64,000 nt of DNA from Carposina sasakii (GCA_014607495.2 CP053161.1:7697115-7761114); one strand, 5' to 3'. Counted from the first letter of the stretch, positions 45,045 through 57,802 are shown. Notes: generated from the sequence alone by a model not told the origin. Numbers and translations are program-made.

Positions 45045-46051
45045 TATTTGTTTACTCTGAAAAATTAAAATAAAATACCTATATGAATAAACCTATCTTA
45101 ATATTCATTGCGATACAAATGTTCGATGGGTATAATAAAGGTAAAAAATACAGCTACAGATAAGCCGCTAATTAGATTTCCTTCGGCATTCGGCAGTAAT
45201 CACGTCCCGGCGTATGGCCCATCATCCGCACAAGTAACCCACAGAATTTAGATGAACTCGTTCGCCTGCAAAATTTATTTCATTAACAGTCTATAACTTA
45301 AAATGTCTTTGAATAGATTATATCACGTAGAGTATTCGCCGTAAATCACCCGGGGTTCTTGATATTTCATGATTCACAGCTTCGCTTGGTGTCAGTTACT
45401 AAACTACGAAACCCGCAACGAAATGAACGGACATGCCTCTACGTCATCGATGACTTTCATACGACTAGTTTGTCGTACCATAATTCGTTCATCAAGTTAT
45501 GGTAAATTCCATAACACAAAGTACTATGATTTTGCGTACCGTATTACCTACTCACTATCCTAACCTACATTTTTAAAGATACGAGTAAGTGCACGCTTGC
45601 TTCCAAAACCTACATCCTTACATATAGATTTTCCTGAATGTTGCCGTGTCTGTTGTATGAAAGTTTACAGCGAGGGGGTTGGGGGAGGCGGTCGGTAGCT
45701 CGGCTGCCGACCGATGCTCACTTGTTTGTGCACAGTTAAAAACCACAAATCAAGCGAAACCACCCCGTACGGTAACTGAGTGCCTTTGACACTACTACAT
45801 CACCGACACTTGGGTCGTTTGACAAACTGGAGAGGCTATCCAAAACTATATCTAACACCTAACATATCTGGCAGGCTTTAATAATACAATAATGGAACAT
45901 CTAAACTATCACGTCACAATATTGAATCTTGTCGGACATGTCTTTCAGATTCTACTACGAAAAGCGTCACATCTAGAATACGAATAACAAGTCCGTGCGG
46001 TGCTGTCCATATATTCTTATATAACTTTTTGCTGATCCGCAATATGTATAA
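45045..46051. other. Non-coding spacer with a short hairpin
   Basis: At about 45690-45714, CGGTCGGTAGC and GCTGCCGACCG pair across 3 bases, next to a G-rich run (GAGGGGGTTGGGGGAGGCGG). Function unknown. No gene. Confidence 0.45.
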
Positions 46052-46059
46052 CAAGATCC

Positions 46060-46989
46060 TAGAGATGAGTAGCTCATGAGTGAGTGATATAAAAGAAACA
46101 TATCTTTATAGTGAGCTAAATCACTTGCTTTCTAGCTCACTTGCTTTCCAAATATATCTCTAGCTCCGTATGATATAGCACACATTTTCGATATATTGTA
46201 GAACTGAGTTACTGAGCGAGAGTAAGGGAGAGAGATACATACATCCGATCGGGCAATGTCGAAGGTTCCGACATCGCTCAGACCGAGACCCACGTGCAAG
46301 AGAAAGAAAACAATATTAAAGAAAACAATATTAATTCTTGTTGATGATACATATTTATATATATCAAAAACTAAACAGATACACTATATTTCTAATACAC
46401 CTGGCATTACACACATCATAGTCATACATTCGTTATTTAACGCACAAGCAACGCCGCGCGATATCCTAAACGGCGCCACAGCGACAACGCTGAACCTCCA
46501 TTTTGACGCCATACCGCGACGACCCACATGTTCACAGTCTATGTGTTGTGTATGTTATGTACTTTCGTTTTACGAGTATCTTCTTCTGTCTTATGTACTG
46601 TAAACTTTCACTATATGACTTTATGTGTTGTGGCAATATATCCATATATGAAGCTATCACGCCGCCACAACCTATGACCTCAATCATCACCACCAAAATT
46701 CTAGTATTGTTCACAGAAATTACGACGGTATGATACAAATTGTATGAACAATCAGTTTAATCGGTTAAAATTATTTCTGTAGCGTAATGCAGGTAGGTAC
46801 ATTTCGATCACTCAGCAATGAAATAATTCGTTCATTCTATACTATGGATCATAGAAAAAAAGTCACACGTGAGCACACACGCGTCACTAAGCTAAATGAT
46901 CTAAAGAGCTAAATAAGTGATATATATCTTTTTATTCTAATGATATATATCACTCTTTTCTTTTAAAGGACACATTCTGCGCATCTCTA
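46060..46989. mobile_element. hAT-type element, 930 bp, perfect 8-bp target duplication
   Basis: Starts TAGAGATGAG and ends GCGCATCTCTA. The flanks CAAGATCC (46052-46059) and CAAGATCC (46990-46997) are identical, the hallmark of hAT insertion. Ends fit the TAGNGATG pattern of the nested element at 5853-6409. Open frames inside, the longest 115 codons at 46256-46603, show no transposase motif, so it is non-autonomous. It carries two CRE-like and several ATATATCACT blocks near its right end. Confidence 0.9.
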
Positions 46990-46997
46990 CAAGATCC

Positions 46998-47961
46998 AAA
47001 TAATGAGAAGAAATTTTGTAGATCGTAAGGAGGACACATGAAATGGAATAGCAGAGTAACCATGAATTGTGTCCAGAAGCGACCCACTTATGGGTCTTAT
47101 ACCCTATATCGTATAAGCACATCGCTTTCATAATAAAGATAATGGTAAGGACACTCAAACTTGCTAAGAACTACTATTAAACGAGTAAGTATAGGGTTAT
47201 AATCGTAGTATGTATTTATAAACTTTCGAGGTTTTTTCATAATGTAATTTATTAAGTTTACCAAAGTAAAGTAATTAGTTAATCTGGTCCGAAATAAGTA
47301 TAACTAGGATTTGTTGGAGGCTTGCGTCATTCTCTTTTCCATTTTGGTATTTTGTTTGGTAGTTGGCATTTATTACGCCTAGGTGTATGTACTATTATAA
47401 AAAATTGTACCTTTTCATAAAGTCAACGTTAATGGTTTTTAACTTCGCACAAGTAAGCGGTTAAAAGAAATGGGTTATTAAGTAAAATTGTTATCATCAT
47501 TAACACTAATTAAAACTTGGAGAATTCTGTAACGGGCCGAATGAAACCGATATTAGACTTTGTTTTATTATAAGTTTTTTTTTTGTTCCAGCAAACACTT
47601 TCGAAACACACTGTACCACCAACTAAATAAAAATATAAGTAAAGTGAATATAATCTGACACGCACGGGTAATTTTTTCTCAGGTTTTTTTTCAAACTGAA
47701 AGACTGAAATGCTTTTTAGTTTATTCGCTTTGAGTAAATACGTTCCCCTGTGTGCCATTAACTTTAATGTTGTGTACAGAGCGCATCTCTGTTTGAATAT
47801 TATTTGTAGCCGTAATCTTTTTAAACAGCGGTGAGTGTAAGTTAATATAAAATTTAGAAAAACATTCAATCTCAGAGGTATACTAAAGTGATCATCACAA
47901 ATTACCTATACTTTACACACACTGCTCTATTTCCGAAATGAGGTCCCCAGAACTGTAGGAT
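46998..47961. other. Non-coding stretch
   Basis: A 119-codon minus-strand frame (47510-47869) exists but has a biased, non-protein-like composition and no splice context. Nothing else was recognised. Confidence 0.45.
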
Positions 47962-48238
47962 CATAAAGGAGATTACCCGCGTGGTGCCGGCAGAGTAGAG
48001 TTTGTACCACCCCTGCCTACCCGTGGGTATCGTACGAGGCGATTAAGGGTTGCCGGGAAGTGGGCAGCAGCACCTCCCGTACTGACAACATAGTCTGAAA
48101 ATCACACTGCGGTCACCAAGCCGCCTGCCCAGCGTGGTGACTATGGAAAAAACCCCCCTGTGGTAGCAACCTTGTGGCGTGCCCTGGGGGAGGCCTACGT
48201 CCAGTAGTGGACTGCAATAGGCTGAAGAAGGAAGGAGA
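47962..48238 (+). repeat. RTE-like LINE 3' end
   Basis: Contains GTACCACCCCTGCCTACCCG, CTGCCCAGCGTGGTGACTATG and GGGGGAGGCCTACGTCCAG, then TAGTGGACTGCAATAGGCTG. This order is the usual 3' end of a Lepidopteran RTE element. 5' truncated, without reading frame. Confidence 0.7.
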
Positions 48239-48286
48239 TCCCACAGTTAGGTTTAGCATTGCGTAGACAGATGTATTTTATCTATA

Positions 48287-48597
48287 TCTATACATAATAA
48301 AAATGTAACGGATCGCTGCCTGTACATGGAAGAAATATGAGAAAAAATATTATAGGAGACCTTTGTCAACGCAATAGAACCCAAAACTATGATTTTTGGA
48401 ATATTTGTCTGTTTGTCGGTTTGTCTGTTTGTCTGTGCGTTTGTGCACGCTAATCTCAGAAACGGCTGAACCGATTTCGATGCAGTTTTCAGGAATATAT
48501 TGTGACAGGTCCCACTTAACATGTAGGCTACTTTTTATCCCGGGAAAATGTTTTTATCCCGGATGTCCATGCGGACAGAGTCGCGGGCGTCCACTAG
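48287..48597 (+). mobile_element. Helitron 1 of a cluster
   Basis: TCTATACATAATAAAAATG to GCGGGCGTCCACTAG, flanked by A48286 and T48598. Contains repeated GTTTGTCTGTTTGTCTGT and ACGGCTGAACCGATTTCGAT. About 311 bp. Confidence 0.85.
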
Positions 48598-48627
48598 TGA
48601 TACAATATGAAAGAAGGCAGGCCGCAA

Positions 48628-48946
48628 TCTATACATATAATAAAAATGTTACGGATCGCTATCTGTACATGGAAGATATATGAGGAAAAATATTATAGTA
48701 GACCTTTATCAACGCATTAGTACCCAAAATAATGATTTTTTAAATTTTTGTCTGTTTGTCGGTTTATGCACGCTAATCTCAGAGACGGCTGAACCGATTT
48801 CGATGCAGTTTTCAAGAATATATTGTGACAGGTCCCACTTAACATATAGGCTACTTTTTATTCCGGGAAAATGTTTTTATCCCGGATAATTTCGACATTT
48901 TGTTTTTTCTGTAGTCCACGCGGACGGAGTCGCGGGCGTCCACTAG
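48628..48946 (+). mobile_element. Helitron 2 of a cluster
   Basis: Close relative of Helitron 1 in the same direction, from TCTATACATATAATAAAAATG without its last base to GTCGCGGGCGTCCACTAG. It is preceded by A48627. Its end touches the first base of Helitron 3 with no spacer. Confidence 0.85.
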
Positions 48947-50144
48947 TCTATACTAATATTATAAAGAGGTAAACTTTGTTTGTTTGTATATTTGTTTGTT
49001 TGTTTGTCTTTTTGCAGCGAATAGGCTCCGAAACTACTGGACCGATTTCAACAATTCTTTCACCGTTAGAATCCTTATTGGACCCGGATGAACATAGGCT
49101 ATAGGGTTTCGCATAATTTCTTCTGGGCTGGAATAAATATGAATTAAATACAAAAAAAAAACCTTTTGACGCATGGAGGCATAAGTTTGACATACAACAT
49201 AGAATAACAAGTCCCCAGAAGAAGTCATCAAGGACAGATGTATTCCGGGTTGTGAAGCAAAAACGAGTCAAAAATCCCGCATCTTCCGCTCATCTTACCC
49301 GCCGATTGTTGCCAAATCGATAAATATTATATATTTTTTAGATACAGTAAATAGGTTGTAAAAATTTTACATACTAAAAAGTTGCTTGTGTGTGTCATCA
49401 CGGGTTCTGGGAATTTATTATTCTGTCACGTACAGATGACATGACACAACATGACAGATGAAATGTGTTTTTTTTTGTTTGGTTTATCCCGAAGAAAGAG
49501 CATGAGGAATACAGCATCCATACAGCCATTGTTTTTAGTACTGATGATTACTGAATTTATGTATTATGATGGATGATAACGACGATGAATGGAAACGTCG
49601 GGAAAATCCTCAAAAAACGAGTGTAAAATTAGTCAAAATCAAAAAGAATTGCGAAACAACATACCTACATGACCCCACGAAGAAACGGACACACGTATAC
49701 AAATAAATTTTAAAAGTAAATTACACCCACTCATTTTGGTATTTATGTTCGTTAGCAGGTATAAGAGGTATAACAACGGATTTCCCAAAATTCCCATGGG
49801 AACGACACAAACAGGAATTTCAAGTTTTTACGAAAACCACATGACATATAGAGATGAAATATGACAGGTATATTCGGTAGGGAGTGTAAGAAAGAACTGA
49901 GAACATATTTCCCGAATAGGGACTGCTAGGGAGCACAAAGAACGGATTTCCCATAATTCCCACGGGAACTGGACAAACGGGAATTCTCAATTTTAACGAA
50001 AACCATTTGACACAATATAATGATGAAATTTGGTAGGGAGTGTGAGGAGACACTGAGAACGTATTTCTCGAAATTTCCACCTGAACGGGACAAACGGGAA
50101 TTCCAAATTTTAGAGGATAAAGCGAAGCGAGGGCGGGTCACTAG
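48947..50144 (+). mobile_element. Helitron 3 of a cluster, different family
   Basis: Starts TCTATACTAATATTATAAAG and ends GAAGCGAGGGCGGGTCACTAG before T50145. The interior has a reversed family P block (49478-49700) and two or three diverged tandem units at 49760-50110 around TTCCCATGGGAACG and GGACAAACGGGAATTC. No Rep/helicase protein. Confidence 0.75.
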
Positions 50145-50149
50145 TCAGT

Positions 50150-50282
50150 GATAAATTTCTAGCTTATCGCCTGAGAGAATGCCCGAGTTCCTTAGTCGAC
50201 TCTTACGATATGCACGGAAGGAGCAGTAAAGTTCGAAGAAGCTTATGTATTCAAGTGAAGCCCCTCATCAGCACAGGAGATC
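50150..50282 (-). repeat. Family T fragment
   Basis: CTTATCGCCTGAGAGAATGC...CCCGAGTTCCTTAGTCGACTC and CCCCTCATCAGCACAGGAG relate to 13555-13640, 19736-19835 and 29395-29500. Class unknown. Confidence 0.5.
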
Positions 50283-50338
50283 TTTATATTTCATATTTGT
50301 TATTTATTTAGATACATATGTTAAGACATATTATTATT

Positions 50339-50600
50339 TACATGGTGTAGCAAAAGGGTATGTTAAGCGTAAAGTTACGTAAATAGCCCACTATAGAGAA
50401 CCTATCTACAAAATTTAAGACTCGAAATCACATTTTTATTTTTCAAGATTGTATGAAAATTCCTGAGGTATTTAAAAATTCTCAATACTATCGGGAAAAA
50501 TAAACATGTAATTTCGGGTCTCAAATTTTGTGGATAGATTCTCTACAGTGGGCTATAACATAGCTTTTCGCTTAACATACCCTTTTTGTTACACCCTGTA
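50339..50600. mobile_element. Family V foldback MITE, full length
   Basis: TACATGGTGTAGCAAAAGGG to CTTTTTGTTACACCCTGTA, with inverted similarity continuing over nearly the whole length (GCCCACTATAGAGAACC / GATTCTCTACAGTGGGC; ACGTAAATAGC). 262 bp; a single strand would fold into one long hairpin. Confidence 0.8.
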
Positions 50601-52744
50601 TACTACATAATTAAGGCTCTCGTACACACGAAAGAGCTGACAACCACTTACTTTTAAAAAATATTAAGGTAAATATTCCTGTAGATGAATAAGCAAAGTT
50701 TAAATTAATGGAACAGTGACTTTCGTTTTTATTGCTGTGTGTTTTTGCTGAATTTTATTCTTATAATAGAATTTTCAGTACATGTAATATAGTAATCGCT
50801 GTACCTTAAAATTTTACACATGTGCATTAGAATATGTATTGTCTTGTTCACATGCGAGTAAGCGGTAACATTACAACCAAGCTTACGTTCTCTATTTCAG
50901 AAACAATAAACATTGTACAATTTTGCTCTTCCAGTCGGTTAACTTTAAGATATAGATACGCGTACTATTTTGTTACAACATTGTGTTTTTAACAATGACT
51001 AAAATAACACTTAGATTTTATTTTACATGATGTTTTATTATATTGAATGATTGTTTTACCTAAGCACATACTAAGCTCTATATAAGCTAAAACCCTAAAA
51101 CAGCTTAGATAAAAGTAAAATAGCAAAGACCTAATAACTGGCGTAAGTGTATAAAAGATTGCATACCTTTATACTACTACACTATGCCTATAAAACTTTT
51201 ATACTAAACGAAAACTTTCTCAAAATGTAAACATATATCTTCTACACCTTTGATAGAAGCTGTGATTATTCAAATGAAATATAATTTCTAAATTTAGTAC
51301 GTTCTTACTATTATTATTTTATTCCATTTCCCAATTTCTTTCATCTTGCATTTGGCGAGTAAAATAAATAAACTCGGCAAGATAAAACAGCTCATCCAAT
51401 TTCGAAGCCTTGGTAGAGTCCTTGGCAAGCATATGGGCACAACCTTGTCAAAAACCCCTACTAATGGTTTATTACATTAGTAGCTACGGAATACTCTATG
51501 TTTTTGTCTATAAGATGAGCGAACATAATACCAGTCTATAAGTATAGCTATACTTCGTTAACTAAACAACGTTAGTTTAAGTTACTTTATACTCGTAAAT
51601 TACTAATTTGTATTTCCTTTCATGGATCTCTCGTCATTCGTAGGTATACCAAATATATTAAAGACAATTAAGATATCTGGTAATGAAAGGACAACATACA
51701 TATCTACATGGTACGGGCAATGTGCATTTATAAAATAATTGGACCATCGCCATTTTGTCACAATAATTATCATACTTATTCACATTCAACTTTTTTAGAA
51801 AACTTTTGAACAATAACGGTCAATTTCAATAAGCGATCTTCAGAGATTTTTCGCAAAATTCAGATTAAATGTTTATGATTGTTTTCATTCAAAATTTCAA
51901 ATTTGAAATAATTTACTTTATGATCTCTATGAAATTGGCCGTAAGTTACGTAAATTGTTAGTAACTAAGCTACGTGCCTACTTACTTACATCACTGACCA
52001 CATCAGAAATTAAAATAGTAACATCCCAAGGTTATTAATCCAGTAAGCTAACTTAATTAGGTTACCAACTTATTAACCTATTTTAGATTTTATTACTATA
52101 AATAAACGTAAACCTACTGTAAATTAGAAAGAAATCACTGACGAGTATTTCAAAGTACGTCCGCCGGAAACAGAATTATCCGAATAAGAAGCAGTACAAC
52201 TTCTTAAGTGCAATCACGGGAAATGAACGTACCTAGACATATTATTAAAATCCTTGCTATTAATAGTAAACGCGCCAGGCGAGTCGCTATGCGGCTCATT
52301 CAATCGTTCTCAGTTTATGTAGAAACATCGCCAGTTTTCTGGGAGTTAGTACAAATTATAACTGAAGTTATTTTACCTAGGCGTTAGAGTACGTAACTAG
52401 AGTGGCGGCCCACAACTCAGAGGGTTCTAAATAGAGCGGAATTGTGCTTTTCGCCACCGTGATAATGCATGAGTAAAGTACGTACTACCCATTTAAGAAC
52501 TAGCCTAAAAATTTACTAACTTAACTATTCGAAGTAAAATTTGTATTATATTTGTAGGTTTTATATACTTTCTATAATTAGAAAACAAGACTCTCATCTC
52601 AAGAGTGAGAAATACAGAACAAAAAGAAACATACAATGGAACAAAAAGACACGTAAAATTAAGATTAATCGGTACATACATAAGTTATAATATTGATGTA
52701 GAGTTATGATTACTAACTCACAGTTAAAATTAAAATAAACATAT
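50601..52744. other. AT-rich stretch without gene or recognised repeat
   Basis: Low density of repeat words and no usable open frames. Likely single-copy intergenic or intronic DNA. Confidence 0.5.
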
Positions 52745-52749
52745 TATTT

Positions 52750-52835
52750 ACATACATACAGATAGTCACGCCCACTATAACCCAAAGAGGTTGGGCAGAA
52801 ATGTGCAATTTAGACACCCACTTTTAGTTACATAT
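52750..52835 (-). repeat. Family S tail fragment
   Basis: AGTCACGCCCACTATAACCC and GGTTGGGCAGAAATGTGCAA are the reverse complement of the tail at 14650-14700. Confidence 0.6.
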
Positions 52836-54732
52836 TTCCTAGTTAATACTCAGTTCAGAGTACGTAGGTACGGCAACATATTACCACTCAGCTTTGTTGA
52901 GTTAAACACTCATAAAGTTAGTTGACTGCCGTTTGTGCACTACTCACCTGATGCCAGGTGTTAAACTGCAAATCATTGCCACCTGTAGCTGTGTAAAGGT
53001 TTGAATAATATATTTGAGATATTTTTACCTTTAACTCAGCAACATTATCAGATTAGAGATGTTTACAGGCGCAGTCATGGCGTAGTTCACACGTGTCAAT
53101 ATGTGTTTTCCAACATCTTGACAACTGCCTACACTTTTGTCGTGATAGATATTGAATCGTCAATATACTTTTTTAAAAGTTTACATATGTATATATGGAA
53201 AAATTCGTAATCATTTAAAGTACGAGAGTACAAAAAAGTTGATTATATTTCCACTCGAGTCAGCAAGCCTGTGCAACGCGTTAAGTTTTAAAATGGCATA
53301 ATAAACCTTTTGCAAAAGCTGCCATAAATAGACACGTTTTTACAACTTTTACCAGTGACCTTTTCGCCGACTAATGAAATTTATCTTTTCAAAAGAGAAT
53401 CTGGTAACAAAATTTAGCTATCCACAAAAGTGTTTCTATAGTCAGAGCTCCTTTGAAGATGTTTCTTGCAGGGTCTGCCCATTTCTTTTATTACACGGAT
53501 CAGTTTGGAGCTCCATCAATTCCGCTGTGTTGCCAGTTTGTCCGGCACAAATAGATCGTAAATTATTATTGAAGTGAGAAAATGTGATCTACTGGGAACT
53601 AGTGCGAAGTACTCTTAGCTATATTAGATTTTATTTTCATTTGGTAAGCGGAAAATCTTTGGTGTTTTATACCTTTTTTTTATAATACTTTTTATTTTAG
53701 ATATTATTAAGTTATGTTTTTTAATGGCCTAAACCGCGTGCCACCTCGATTTGAACCCACACTTGTCTTGTTTCCGTTTAAAAGGCCCACGCTGCTTAAT
53801 TTTAAATTAATTTAAATTTTAACATTAGTGATAGATATCTGCTCCTAAGCAGACGCGGCTCGTGATTTTTTGATGGAGTTCACATTTTTTCAATATGAGC
53901 ACATGCAACACTCCCATACTGGATGAAATTGTCCAGACTCACTTTTATTGAAATTCAGATGACCTAATGAAACACATAAAAGACTACCATATCGCGTTCT
54001 AACTCGGACTAAGCGACATCTTGTGGCCGCAAACGCACACTACGAATTAATGTGAGCGGGGCTGCAGATTAGGCTAATTTTTCATACGAAATCACGCCCC
54101 GGCCTATGTCGGTATGTCTCTTTCGCACTCATTGAATGTAGTACTAGGAATCGTACCAAATTTCGTTTTATTGGAACGCGATCGCTAGTGCTCCACTCGA
54201 TACATAGTATTACAACTTACATGACAGATAGTAAGAATTGAAAGATATAATTAATATAATTATAATTATAAATATAGAGAAATATAGACTGCCTATGTAA
54301 TCTTCGTGGGTGGGAGTGCACTGCACCAGCGCTCCTTAGAACAAGCCGCCTCTGCTAAGTAAGGTGGTAGCAGTTCATTATCTAAGCTATTTGATAAATC
54401 TCATGAATCTCATGTAAATAATGAAATAAATCTCAACATGCTAATCACGTATTATGTGGCTGTGACAACCTACTGTGTTTGCCTCTATTCCTACATGACC
54501 TTCCTTATCCCTTGTTAATTTCACGGTTCGAATAGAATTCCAAGAGAACTAAGATTTGTAAACCTTTAGCCTCTGAAAATAATTTCTGTTTTACCTGATG
54601 GAAAGGCGAATTACAAAATCAAAGTACTACATATATGATAATACGTATTATACACAAGTCTGAGTTGGAAAAAATTAAGGAGAACTGCAGGATCGCAGAT
54701 CTTATAGTCACATTTAGCATAGCGAAGTCAGA
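52836..54732. other. Non-coding stretch
   Basis: No gene supported. A 67-codon frame at 53374-53577 has no family or splice-site support. Confidence 0.45.
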
Positions 54733-54790
54733 TGTTAAAGATCAAGTTGCTAGTTCAAGATCAAGTGTTAAAGATCAAGTTGCTAGTGCC
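54733..54790 (+). repeat. Two-unit direct repeat
   Basis: GTTAAAGATCAAGTTGCTAGT occurs twice with a 34-base period. It produces the VKDQVAS repeat in a spurious frame. Confidence 0.7.
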
Positions 54791-55264
54791 CGGAACGAAA
54801 AGAGTAACGCCCCTAAATTTCTAATACTACATATTGAATATTACATTCTAATGCACACTAACATCCTTTACTTAAGACATTTATCATGATGATAGAAATC
54901 AAAAACGCGAGTCTAAAATGTACCTTAATTAATTCACCATTGTTATGCTCCCAACCGCTAATCTAGTAACTTTTAGGATATCTTCGAACACCCTAACTAT
55001 CGTCATTACTACCATATATCTTAAGACTGTACCTATATTCTATTTAGCAAATAGAAACTTCCAAACGGTAAGGTCTGTTGGGAAGCAATTAATTGTAACT
55101 CGCACGGGCTTTAGCGGAGGTACCTATACCGGATACTCGAGGGAGCTCGTTACACAAACTCTGTTAGTAACCCTGTCCAGCGAGCCACGGCAACTTGTTG
55201 CTGGCTGTACATTGCCTCAGTGATGCCGCGAACGAAGGACAAATAGGAGAATACATCACAATGT
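54791..55264. other. Non-coding spacer
   Basis: Nothing recognised apart from short frames lacking protein-like features. Confidence 0.4.
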
Positions 55265-55520
55265 TCGCTAATATTTTTTAACTCACCTGCCCTGCTATTT
55301 AACGGACGAAGCCTTGGCGCTAAATAGTTTATAATATTGTTTAAAGTGGCATGGAAACATTTCTTATTGGGTTCGTTACCGGTCGCTAGATTGTTGTATT
55401 TGTGCCCGAAAAGTGGCGGTAGACTCACGTGGGACTTAATAGGCTAACTGGTGAAAAGTGGGTTTGTAATTTGCACACTTCTGCCAACTTCTTTGAGGGA
55501 TAATGGGCGTGACTGTATGT
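55265..55520 (+). repeat. Family S repeat
   Basis: Shares GGGTTCGTTACCGGTCGCTA, CGAAAAGTGGCGGTAGACTC, AGGCTAACTGGTGAAAAGTG and GATAATGGGCGTGACTGT with 14480-14705 and 60600-61085. Confidence 0.7.
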
Positions 55521-55619
55521 AAAAATTACTTTCACGACTAAGACGAATCTGACGGTACCTCAAGCTCCGATTGATTTATTCCCAGTCATCCCCACCCTGT
55601 CGTCCCCATTGGGTACGAG

Positions 55620-55815
55620 TGAAAAAAAAGTGTGGTTCGTTTAAGTAGTCCTTAAATAATAATTTAAAAACTTTTAAATTATGGATGATTAAAAAAAAAA
55701 TGTCTCAAAAAAGTTCAATTAAACGATCAACCACAAAAGAGAGTCACAAGTGATCCAAAAAACAGCAATGTATCAGACCATAACCAATAAGCCCATTTAA
55801 TTAGTCACAGGATCG
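55620..55815 (+). repeat. Repeat family Q, copy B (empty site)
   Basis: Reverse complement of 1-26 plus 507-680. It reads through TATCAGACCA|TAACCAATAA with no Helitron, giving the empty site between 55780 and 55781. Confidence 0.75.
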
Positions 55816-56030
55816 CCGATACAATTGGCGCGGAGAGCAAAGATTACCTACTGATAAATCAAATCAATAACACCGCGTCGTTTTTGCGTCGGGGGTTAAA
55901 TACATTTCCTGCGAGTAACAATAACAACACTATCGTATAACTCAAAATAATGGTACTTGTTTAGTATTTCAGTATTTTCCTGGCTGACACAAACACCTGT
56001 ATATACATACACACACCCAAAAACATAAGA

Positions 56031-56280
56031 ATAGAATAGAATAGAATAGATTTTTATTTGAAAATTACACATACACGGACAGAAGTAACATAGAAAAGGA
56101 CAATAGAAATAGGGTAGAAATACAGATCAAAAGAAGTAAGTAGACAGGTAGAAGTAACATGAAACATAACCCTCTTTCCGGCAAAGTCGGGTAAAAAACG
56201 TCGCCAATGCGCTGTGACGGACGGCATAAGACTACCTGTATACTGGTAGGCAAACAATGGTTCATATTGTGTACACAATG
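56031..56280 (-). repeat. Family W LINE-like 3' end with (ATTCT)n tail
   Basis: On the plus strand it begins with AGAATAGAATAGAATAGA followed by TTTTTATTTGAAAATTACAC. It resembles 39403-39690 and abuts a plus-strand LINE remnant. Confidence 0.6.
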
Positions 56281-56282
56281 TC

Positions 56283-56570
56283 TTGTCAGTGTTTTACAGG
56301 ATACACTTTGGAGAGTGTGCGTGGGAACTTCACAATACAGTTCCACCAGCCCCTTTTCACCATCGGGATACTAGACGCAGACTAGCGTATCACCCTTATG
56401 TTGTTGATATCCCACCCATCCGCACCAAACGTTATGCTAATTCGTTTGTAATGCGAACGGCTAAGGAGTGGAATGCACTTCCTACCGATGTATTTCTCGA
56501 GCACTACAACATTGGTCTCTTCAAAGCTAGAGTGAATAGGCACTTTCTAGGCAAACATGTACCACCCTAG
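56283..56570 (+). pseudogene. LINE polymerase C-terminus (CR1-like)
   Basis: About 95 codons open to a stop at 56568-56570. It reads VFYRIHFGECAWEL, then HHRDTRRRLAYHPYVVDIP, then RTAKEWNALPTDVF and FKARVNRHFLGKHV. The WNxLP motif followed by a FKxxVNRxL tail is the usual C-terminal end of CR1-type LINE polymerases. The reverse transcriptase and endonuclease are absent: the copy is 5' truncated. There is no real start codon; the frame opens with TTG. Confidence 0.82.
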
Positions 56571-56636
56571 GCCGCATCTTGCTTAACATCAGGCACGATG
56601 GCGGTCAAATGTTTGCCTATCTAATTGTAAAAAAAA
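56571..56636 (+). repeat. 3' UTR of the LINE remnant
   Basis: GGCCGCATCTTGCTTAACATC...GTTTGCCTATCTAATTGTA followed by a poly-A run, the usual tail of this LINE group. Confidence 0.7.
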
Positions 56637-57025
56637 ATGTGGCTACATGAGCGTTCGGAGGTCAACATTGATCATCGCTTCTCCGCCATGTATTTCCTCC
56701 ATGCGCCCACCGCAGTACAGCATCTGATATAGTCATCACAATTTATTGCGATGCCTATCAGTGACGTATTACCTATAGATACAGAGAATGATTAAGGTAA
56801 TTATGCATTCCTTTGACTAACTTTATTTCCATTTTGGGTACGCTATTATTTTGCGTTTCACTCATTGCCTGCTGTAGTATGAATGCTTAATTACGAACTA
56901 ATTGCTGGTATTGTTAGGCTGCAAATTACAAGGTTTTCATTTCGTGAAATATTAGGTATGTGTCAGTTTTGTAGTTCAAAATATTAAACCTATACTGTTA
57001 TGTATGACTACGCTACAATAATGAA
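56637..57025. other. Non-coding spacer
   Basis: No gene or repeat end recognised. Confidence 0.4.
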
Positions 57026-57208
57026 GCCGAAAACTGGATGTCTGCTAGTAGCGGGGCGACGGCGGCAGCGGGGCGGGAGCGGTACGATAAACACATAGAT
57101 TCTTATTGAAGGGAACTGGATGGCAGCGGCGCGGGGAGCGGCGTCCGAGCAACGAGCCGCGCCCGCTCCCACCGTCGCCCCGCAAATTGCAGACATCCAG
57201 TTTTCGGC
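57026..57208. mobile_element. GC-rich element with 20-bp perfect inverted ends
   Basis: gccgaaaactggatgtctgc at 57026-57045 and its exact inverse at 57189-57208. The interior is very GC-rich with further inverted blocks (GCGGGGCGACGG / CCGTCGCCCCGC). The GC content contrasts sharply with the AT-rich flanks. No clear target duplication. Open frames here are shadows of this structure. Confidence 0.75.
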
Positions 57209-57802
57209 CTGACACATCAAACTGGGAAAACTTGGAAACAGTCACGAATTGAAGGTTCCAGGCTACGCAACTCCCCTAGTTATGAATAATAATGGCGAAT
57301 TTCTATGTATATGGTAATGAGTAATAAATGACTGTTAAATATACAAAAAAAGAATTTATAATATTTATTACCTACCCACCTCCTTATTTACCTACTGTTG
57401 AGACCGTATGTACCTATAAGCTCATGAATTAAAAGTAACATAAATGAATAAGATTTATATTAGGTATATCTAAATTCTGAGTAACCAGTAAATTTAAGAA
57501 AAAAAACAATTTTTAATAAAAAAAAACACTTATAAAAAACAAGCTTTTATTATTTGTAAAAAAATGAACTCAATCGAATTAAACTTTAAAATTTAGTTTT
57601 CTTCAAACTACCAAATTGTATTTGGTTATTATATACTTAATATATCTAGTTATAATATATCTATATAATGTTTAGTATGAACCTAGTCTAAGTATTATTA
57701 CGAATGTTGTGTTTATCTATAAGTAGCTGTGCTATTACACAAGTGTGGTAAAATTAAGCTAAAATCATGTAATATAGTAACAGTTGTTGATAAACCTAAT
57801 AA
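57209..57802. other. Very AT-rich spacer
   Basis: No gene or clear repeat. Confidence 0.5.

Noticed and set aside
46256..46603. 115-codon plus-strand frame
   Set aside because: It lies inside the 930-bp hAT-type element, has no transposase motif and no protein-like pattern.
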